Part shown: in pieces, positions 48,691 through 53,452 of the stretch
How the letters are laid out: the number at the start of each line of letters is the position of its first letter
Position numbering within the stretch: the stretch's first letter is position 1
Assembly: GCA_964513905.1 (NCBI GenBank)
Contig: CAZENS010000001.1
Span: forward strand, 1-53,452
DNA from: CAMEGH01 sp964513905
GTDB lineage: Bacteria; Patescibacteriota; Saccharimonadia; Saccharimonadales; Saccharimonadaceae
Direction of reading: 5' to 3'
Length of the DNA stretch: 53,452 nucleotides
Notes under the pieces: model-generated
Database searches by the model: none
Told to the model about the DNA's origin: nothing
What the model saw: only the letters and a program-made list of their open reading frames with translations
Translations under genes and position numbers: made by a program

Positions 48691-50808
48691 TTAGTATCCT
48701 CTAGCTGCTTCTCTGTTTTTTGGCTCTACCACTTCCGTGTCCGGAACTTGTTTTGCTGGAAACTTTTTTGCCGGAGGCCGTTTAAACTCTGTTGGTTTTT
48801 CGGCTGGCTTCTTGCCACTAGGCGTAGAACTACGTGAACCACCAATTTCGTTAATAACTGGTATCACAATCGGTGTTCGGCGAGTTTGATCATACAACAG
48901 GTGAGTAATTTCATCTTTTAGCTCTTTTTTCAGCACGTCCATATCAACCTTCTTGCCGCCAAAGCTGCGAGCAACTTTTTGCTTAAGATATTGTCGAATA
49001 AGGTTCATCAACTCTTCACTATCGCGTAAATAAATGAATCCGCGGCTGATGATATCTGGGCTCGTCATTAAACGACCGCTTCCCTTTTGAACAGTCAGAA
49101 CAACAACAAACATACCTTCCTGGCTCATATGAATACGGTCTTTTAACACGACCTCACTCACAACAGCGCCGGAATCATCGTACATAATTCCGCCAACCTG
49201 AATACGGCCATTCTTTCGCGCACCATCTTGAGTGATTTCTATAACATCACCGGCATCACACACAAAAATGTTATCTCGAGGAATGCCACACTCTTTTTCT
49301 GCCAGGGCTGCGTTATGCACCAACATATGGAACTCACCGTGATTTGGCAAATAGTACGTTGGATTCAAAGCATTAATAAACTTCACGTGATCATCGTAGT
49401 AACCATGACCTGAAAGGTGAAGCGGTCCAACGCCAGTTAGGTGACCTTTACCGTTCTGAATGACGTCAGAACCCTCTCGCATAAGACCGTCAACTGTTCG
49501 TACCACATATTTTTCGTTACCCGGGATTGGATTAGAGCTAAATACTACTGTGTCGCTATTTTTAATCTTAATATGTCGGTGCGCACCACTCGCCATACGA
49601 TTCAAAACCGCATTCAACTCACCCTGACTACCTGTACACACAATTGTTACCTTGTTGTCTGGCAGCTTAATAATATCTTCCATCTTAACAATGACGTCTT
49701 TTGGCACCTTAATCGTACCTGTACGCAATGCCACCTCAAGGTTCTGCAGCATGCTATATCCAGCGAGGGCAACTTTTCTGTCGTGCTTTTTTGCCTCTTG
49801 CATAATTCCCTGAATACGGTGAATCTGAGAGCTAAACGCACTCACAATAATCCTACTATTCGGATATTTATCCATCACCTGACCAATGCTGTGTTGGATT
49901 TCTGGCTCGCCATGCGTATGCGTGCCTTCGCTTTCACAGTTTGTACTTTCGTTCATAAGCATTAAAATGCCTTCTTTTGTAGCAATCTCGGTTAAGCGCT
50001 CAAGGTCGAACTTAAGGCCGTCAACCGGATTTTCTTCAAAACGCCAGTCTCCCGAATCAACAATTGCGCCCATTGGCGTGCGAACAACCACGGCTGTACT
50101 ATCTGGAATTGAGTGATTTACTCGAACAAGCTCAACGTTAAAGTGATCGCCAACCTGCGCTCGTTCGTGCTTTTCTGGGTTCAGCTCGATATACTCTGGC
50201 TCATATCCACTGTCACTGTCGTCCATGTTTCGCTTAAGCATGCCGATTGTAAACTTACTTGCGTAAACTGGCGCAGGAATTTGCGGAATCAAGTGCCTAA
50301 AAGCACCAATGTGATCTAAGTGTCCATGTGTAAAGACCACGCCGCGAATCATATGCTTACGCTCTAACAGATAGCTAATATCTGGCGTAATGTAGTTGAT
50401 GCCCGGATAATCAGAGCCTGGGAACAAAAAGCCCATATCGATAATAATAATCTCGTTATCGTATTCAATGGCAGTCATATTCTTACCAATGCCCATTTCG
50501 CCAACACCACCAATAGGAATCACCTTCATAACGGGCCCTTTAGTACGTGGCTGACGCTTCCACTCAGCAACACTAAACTGACGCCCACCATAGCCATTGT
50601 AGATACTCTTGTTTACAGGGATGTCAATCATATGTTGACTAGCCCGAAGATTAACGTTCTCGGACGTGCGACGCTGCGCCCGAAACACTTCACCCTTGCG
50701 AGTATTTGTTTGATTTAATGCAGCGATATTTGATTTACGCCGCTGCTGACTTTGCGGGCGTTTACTCATGTCATCTGACTGAGTATTTGCGAGTCGTCGT
50801 TGACCCAT
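48691..50808 (-). CDS. rnj: Ribonuclease J
   Basis: 705 residues. MBL/beta-CASP nuclease that degrades and matures RNA from the 5' end, and also cuts internally. The core (~94-650) has the zinc motif HGHLDH (161-166), SGDWRFEENPVDG, and the beta-CASP blocks STNCESEG, ALAGYSM and LSGHGYYDDHVKF. N-terminal 93 residues and the C-terminal ~50 are basic or Pro/Lys-rich extensions. RNase J would help trim leaderless and tRNA-linked mRNAs. AAGGAG lies 8 nt before the ATG; the leader is ~95 nt. Confidence 0.95.
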   Translation of the reverse strand: MGQRRLANTQSDDMSKRPQSQQRRKSNIAALNQTNTRKGEVFRAQRRTSENVNLRASQHMIDIPVNKSIYNGYGGRQFSVAEWKRQPRTKGPVMKVIPIGGVGEMGIGKNMTAIEYDNEIIIIDMGFLFPGSDYPGINYITPDISYLLERKHMIRGVVFTHGHLDHIGAFRHLIPQIPAPVYASKFTIGMLKRNMDDSDSGYEPEYIELNPEKHERAQVGDHFNVELVRVNHSIPDSTAVVVRTPMGAIVDSGDWRFEENPVDGLKFDLERLTEIATKEGILMLMNESTNCESEGTHTHGEPEIQHSIGQVMDKYPNSRIIVSAFSSQIHRIQGIMQEAKKHDRKVALAGYSMLQNLEVALRTGTIKVPKDVIVKMEDIIKLPDNKVTIVCTGSQGELNAVLNRMASGAHRHIKIKNSDTVVFSSNPIPGNEKYVVRTVDGLMREGSDVIQNGKGHLTGVGPLHLSGHGYYDDHVKFINALNPTYYLPNHGEFHMLVHNAALAEKECGIPRDNIFVCDAGDVIEITQDGARKNGRIQVGGIMYDDSGAVVSEVVLKDRIHMSQEGMFVVVLTVQKGSGRLMTSPDIISRGFIYLRDSEELMNLIRQYLKQKVARSFGGKKVDMDVLKKELKDEITHLLYDQTRRTPIVIPVINEIGGSRSSTPSGKKPAEKPTEFKRPPAKKFPAKQVPDTEVVEPKNREAARGY

Positions 50809-50908
50809 AACTAGTTTTCTCCTTGTTAATATAAAATGATAATTTCGAAATAAAATGTGAGGTTTGTAGAATTAATTAGACCATTCCCTCATTCAATAAG
50901 TAGGTTTA

Positions 50909-50937
50909 ACTATAGCAAAGATGGGCCGTTGCGTCAA
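50909..50937 (-). promoter_or_regulatory. Promoter of rnj
   Basis: TTGACG (50937-50932), a 17-bp spacer ending TGC and TATAGT (50914-50909). The leader of ~95 nt is unusually long for this window and may allow autoregulation. Confidence 0.65.
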
Positions 50938-50979
50938 ATATACACTGGGTTTGGTGTCTAGTATTTTGGGTGGTGAAAA

Positions 50980-52818
50980 CTACCTGCGCTTAGCGCCGTC
51001 ATTGACTACGTCCATAGCCCTCAACGCTGAACTTTCAAATTCTTTCATTTTTTCTCTCAGCACAGCCTTTTTTGTATAGTCATGTGTAGCCTCATAGTCT
51101 TCGCGTAGCTGATTATAAATAACCCTCTTCTCCGCATTAGGCATAGCCCTCGGATCAAGATCAGCACCAAGCCTAACAAGCACATTAGATAGTTTCTGCT
51201 GAGACTCTGTTAAGCCTAAATCACGTGAAAGCAGCCCTGATAGTAACCTCATTTCAATGGCATCAAAAATCAACTCCTGTAGCGCGTTGTTGTCTCTCGG
51301 CACGTTTTCTAGCTGGAACTTACCGTCTCGATCCTGAAAGTCGGGATTATTCATAAGATATCGTATCTTCTTGCGCATCTTATTCGTATACTCGTGGCCA
51401 ATTCTCTTTGCATTACGATCTTTTTTATCGCCATAATTTGCGCTATCAAATGCGTACATGGTTCGTATATGCACACCCGCACTTCTTCTTGTTCTGTAAT
51501 AGTTCCTTAGTTCACCATTAAACTGCTTCTTCACACGAGTTGGATCTACCGAAATTGCCATCATGTCCTGCTCACTCGTTACCATAACAAAATCAAGCCA
51601 AGCATGACCAACACTCCTAATTGTACCGGTAGCCACCCCGCCGTAGCCACCTCGATTAAAACAGTAAACGTTTTGCAATTTTGGATTAACCTCTTTTAAC
51701 GCCTCGAACACTGAACGGGCAGTATCTGCAAAGTTGCGACAGATACCCAAATTATCCACCTCTCGTCGAGACCCCTGACCACCAATGCCCCTACGCAATA
51801 TCTCGTATGCATCAAGATTATCTGCTGGATTTACATTGCTGCCCGTAGCGTCAAAATCATAGCTTGTAACCTCATACATTATTCTTCCTATTAGCTCTAC
51901 CGTCTGCTTTGGCGAAAGACTCTCAATCGAATCAGGCTGAATATTCATCTTGGAGTAGATTGCCACCGCTCGAGGGTCGGTTGTCATAAAATGACTAATT
52001 CTATTACGTATCCGCTCATTATACTGCGGATCTTGTTGCTGCTCTTGCTCCGTCTTCTTTCGTGTAGAAAAATTCCTTGGCGTCTCTTTCACGGATCTCG
52101 CCTCTTGCTCCTGATACGCCCTAAGCTCGCGCGGTGGTTTTATGTAAGTAGAAAGAGCACGGGGGTTGGGTGAAATAAAATTATCAGATGTTGCTAAGTA
52201 TAGATTCGACTCAAGGTTTTCATACAGTAGACCCCCTTTGTAGTTAAATGTCTCTTGATTTGAGAGCTTCTTCTTTCTTCTGTCGTACGTAGCAGATTCT
52301 GCCCTCCTGATGGTAGACAACGCCGTATCGCCGACTGCCCTCGCTAGATTTTCAGTTAATCTCACATCAGCTTCATTCAACAATCTGCGGTAAAAATATT
52401 CACGTTCAGCAATTTTTGGATCAGCAATCCGCTTTGTATCAAATTCTGTACTTGTCATCCTCTCCAGTTGATCAACTTCGGCAATATCATGAAAACCTTC
52501 GCCAATAACAACATCTTGATAATTTTCTTCAGTGTGCCTTCCCTCCCCAATACGCCCAAAATCAAGCACACGCATATCACCATCACGAACCCCTATCAAG
52601 CAATACCTACCATCGCCAAATACATAATCATACCTCCTTCCGTCGCTGTCGTCTCCCGAAACAACATATATATTATCTTCGCTACGCAGATCAAACTTAA
52701 CGCCCTTACCTCGCTCGGTAAGTTTTTTATAGCCAGTTTCCTCAAAGCTACCCGCCGTATGGCTGCTGTTAGTTCGTGCATCAAATCTATTGTTTCGGTG
52801 TTTATTTAAGTTTGGCAT
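50980..52818 (-). CDS. Cytosolic transglutaminase-fold protein of unknown role
   Basis: 612 residues with no signal peptide or membrane segment. Residues ~340-430 have the transglutaminase/cysteine-protease triad pattern: C360 (LGICRNFADTARSVF), H405 (VGHAWLDFVM) and D425 (ISVDPTRV). The N-terminal ~250 residues include a beta-rich part (YDYVFGDGRYCLIGVRDGDMRVLDFG) and a charged linker; the C-terminal ~150 are helical. I know no close relative. Could cut, cross-link or only bind a peptide. Single-gene unit between rnj and the uracil-DNA glycosylase. A -10-like TATAGT lies ~40 nt upstream, without a clear Shine-Dalgarno. Confidence 0.65.
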   Translation of the reverse strand: MPNLNKHRNNRFDARTNSSHTAGSFEETGYKKLTERGKGVKFDLRSEDNIYVVSGDDSDGRRYDYVFGDGRYCLIGVRDGDMRVLDFGRIGEGRHTEENYQDVVIGEGFHDIAEVDQLERMTSTEFDTKRIADPKIAEREYFYRRLLNEADVRLTENLARAVGDTALSTIRRAESATYDRRKKKLSNQETFNYKGGLLYENLESNLYLATSDNFISPNPRALSTYIKPPRELRAYQEQEARSVKETPRNFSTRKKTEQEQQQDPQYNERIRNRISHFMTTDPRAVAIYSKMNIQPDSIESLSPKQTVELIGRIMYEVTSYDFDATGSNVNPADNLDAYEILRRGIGGQGSRREVDNLGICRNFADTARSVFEALKEVNPKLQNVYCFNRGGYGGVATGTIRSVGHAWLDFVMVTSEQDMMAISVDPTRVKKQFNGELRNYYRTRRSAGVHIRTMYAFDSANYGDKKDRNAKRIGHEYTNKMRKKIRYLMNNPDFQDRDGKFQLENVPRDNNALQELIFDAIEMRLLSGLLSRDLGLTESQQKLSNVLVRLGADLDPRAMPNAEKRVIYNQLREDYEATHDYTKKAVLREKMKEFESSALRAMDVVNDGAKRR

Positions 52819-52901
52819 GGTGTTTTTTTGAATATTACTTGGTTACTATAATATCATAAATTATAAAAAAAGCAATACCATTATACGCTGCCCTCAAAGA
52901 T

Positions 52902-53452
52902 TTAAGCATTAAGCGACGTTAAGTACGATTTAGTTGACAAAAAATCGTCAATCAAAACTTGCCTCATACTACCGTTATAAAGTGCGGCCGCTGGGTGATA
53001 TAGCGGGATTACCAAAAAATCAGAATCATCGAGCTTTACTCGATGCGGCTTGCCATGGTCTTTAGATATTTGCAATTTTGAAATAAAATAAGCGCCGCTA
53101 TGTCGCCCTAGCGTAACTATAATTTTTGGTTTGATAATCTCTAGCTGCTGCAATAAAAACGGCCAAAACTCAGCCTTTTCTTCACGGCTAGGATCACGAT
53201 TGTTCGGCGGGCGGTACTTTACAATATTTGTAATATAAACATCGTGGCGTTTCATATTGGCCGCCAAAAACATTTCGTCTAAAAAGCGTCCGCTTGCCCC
53301 CACAAACGGCAAACCTTGTTCATCTTCAGACTTGCCAGGTGCTTCGCCAATAAACACAATATCGGCATTAGGATTACCGCTACCCATAACAAGTTGAGTA
53401 GCGGTTTTTGCCAAATCAGCGCAAACACCCTGATCAATTATATCTTTAGCTA
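52902..53452 (-). CDS. Uracil-DNA glycosylase, family 4-like, partial, Fe-S ligands lost
   Basis: At least 182 residues; the frame is open to the right edge, so the start is outside the window (a TTG at 53414 is inside a conserved stretch and unlikely). Motifs: GEAPGKSEDEQGLPFVGASGRFLDE (GEAPG and PFVG), TNIVKYRPPNNRDPS and the C-terminal HPAAALYN. Removes uracil from DNA. Family 4 enzymes hold a 4Fe-4S cluster with four Cys. Here the pair after TNIVK and the next one are Tyr and Phe, and only one of the N-terminal pair (VCADL) remains in the visible part. Confidence 0.88.
   Translation of the reverse strand, partial: AKDIIDQGVCADLAKTATQLVMGSGNPNADIVFIGEAPGKSEDEQGLPFVGASGRFLDEMFLAANMKRHDVYITNIVKYRPPNNRDPSREEKAEFWPFLLQQLEIIKPKIIVTLGRHSGAYFISKLQISKDHGKPHRVKLDDSDFLVIPLYHPAAALYNGSMRQVLIDDFLSTKSYLTSLNA

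Noticed and set aside
53412..53414. TTG as the start of the uracil-DNA glycosylase
   Set aside because: Conserved-looking sequence (VCADL, then KTATQLV) runs through it and the frame is open to the window edge, so the real start is outside.
1..53452. CRISPR array, restriction system or toxin-antitoxin pair
   Set aside because: No regularly spaced repeats, no cas, methyltransferase or toxin-like gene pair was seen in this window.
1..53452. UGA recoded as Gly (code 25, as in some CPR groups)
   Set aside because: UGA ends the comM-like gene at a natural family end and no conserved frame needs UGA read through.

Overview
The window reads as a gene-dense, mostly unidirectional stretch of a small bacterial genome. 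It uses the standard code: TGA ends the comM-like gene. It looks like Candidatus Saccharibacteria (TM7) or a close relative in the Patescibacteria/CPR. This rests on gene content and style, not on a marker search: compact operons with overlapping genes, many start codons sitting directly behind a -10 box, a Nudix-RNase HI fusion, RNase J, a metal-ligand-poor MBL protein, a full type IV pilus locus, and several cell-surface proteins with no clear relatives. A 100-base run of N (23613-23712) marks a scaffold gap.

Layout. 1-3.6 kb: tmRNA (-), a comM-type ATPase, the infC-rpmI-rplT operon (infC starts at ATT), and RNase P RNA (-). 3.7-10.4 kb: a Nudix/RNase HI fusion, tRNA-Pro preceded by an unassigned structured RNA, an M50 protease, rpmB, and a thrS-atl-miaA-wHTH-MBL operon on the minus strand. 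10.3-19.9 kb: five tRNAs in the window up to here (Pro, Val, Thr, Asp, Arg), a 38-residue small protein, nrdR, a GT2 glycosyltransferase with a small membrane partner, a large cohesin-domain surface protein with a Q/Y-rich cytoplasmic tail, a Mn-type superoxide dismutase, a SurA-like protein, a PH-domain protein, ndk and a XerC/D recombinase.

19.9-38.6 kb is a type IV pilus island. The main operon runs on the minus strand as pilM, pilN, pilO-like, a small membrane protein, pilB, pilT, pilC, a pilin, pilD, three further prepilin-like proteins and a PilX-like protein. Upstream lies a second minus-strand module: a SurA-like anchored protein, a 714-residue secreted protein, a small anchored protein and a second secreted protein of about 713 residues. 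The two secreted proteins have different N-terminal halves but share a C-terminal half encoded by an exact 1,027-bp direct repeat. This looks like recent gene conversion and makes them the best candidates for pilus-associated adhesins with a switchable or co-evolving head. A further pilin gene diverges from this module.

38.7-53.4 kb is mostly housekeeping: ychF, a DUF2797-like protein, a tlyA-type methyltransferase, a beta-lactamase-fold cell-wall enzyme, efp, rpsF-ssb-rpsR, ftsK, a SemiSWEET-like protein, rnj, a cytosolic transglutaminase-fold protein of unknown role, and a family 4-like uracil-DNA glycosylase that lacks most iron-sulfur ligands and runs off the right edge.

Two themes cut across the window. 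First, many transcripts appear leaderless or nearly so, with the ATG 6-12 nt after a good -10 box. Second, three tRNA genes sit immediately upstream of same-strand protein genes, so tRNA processing would create the mRNA 5' ends.
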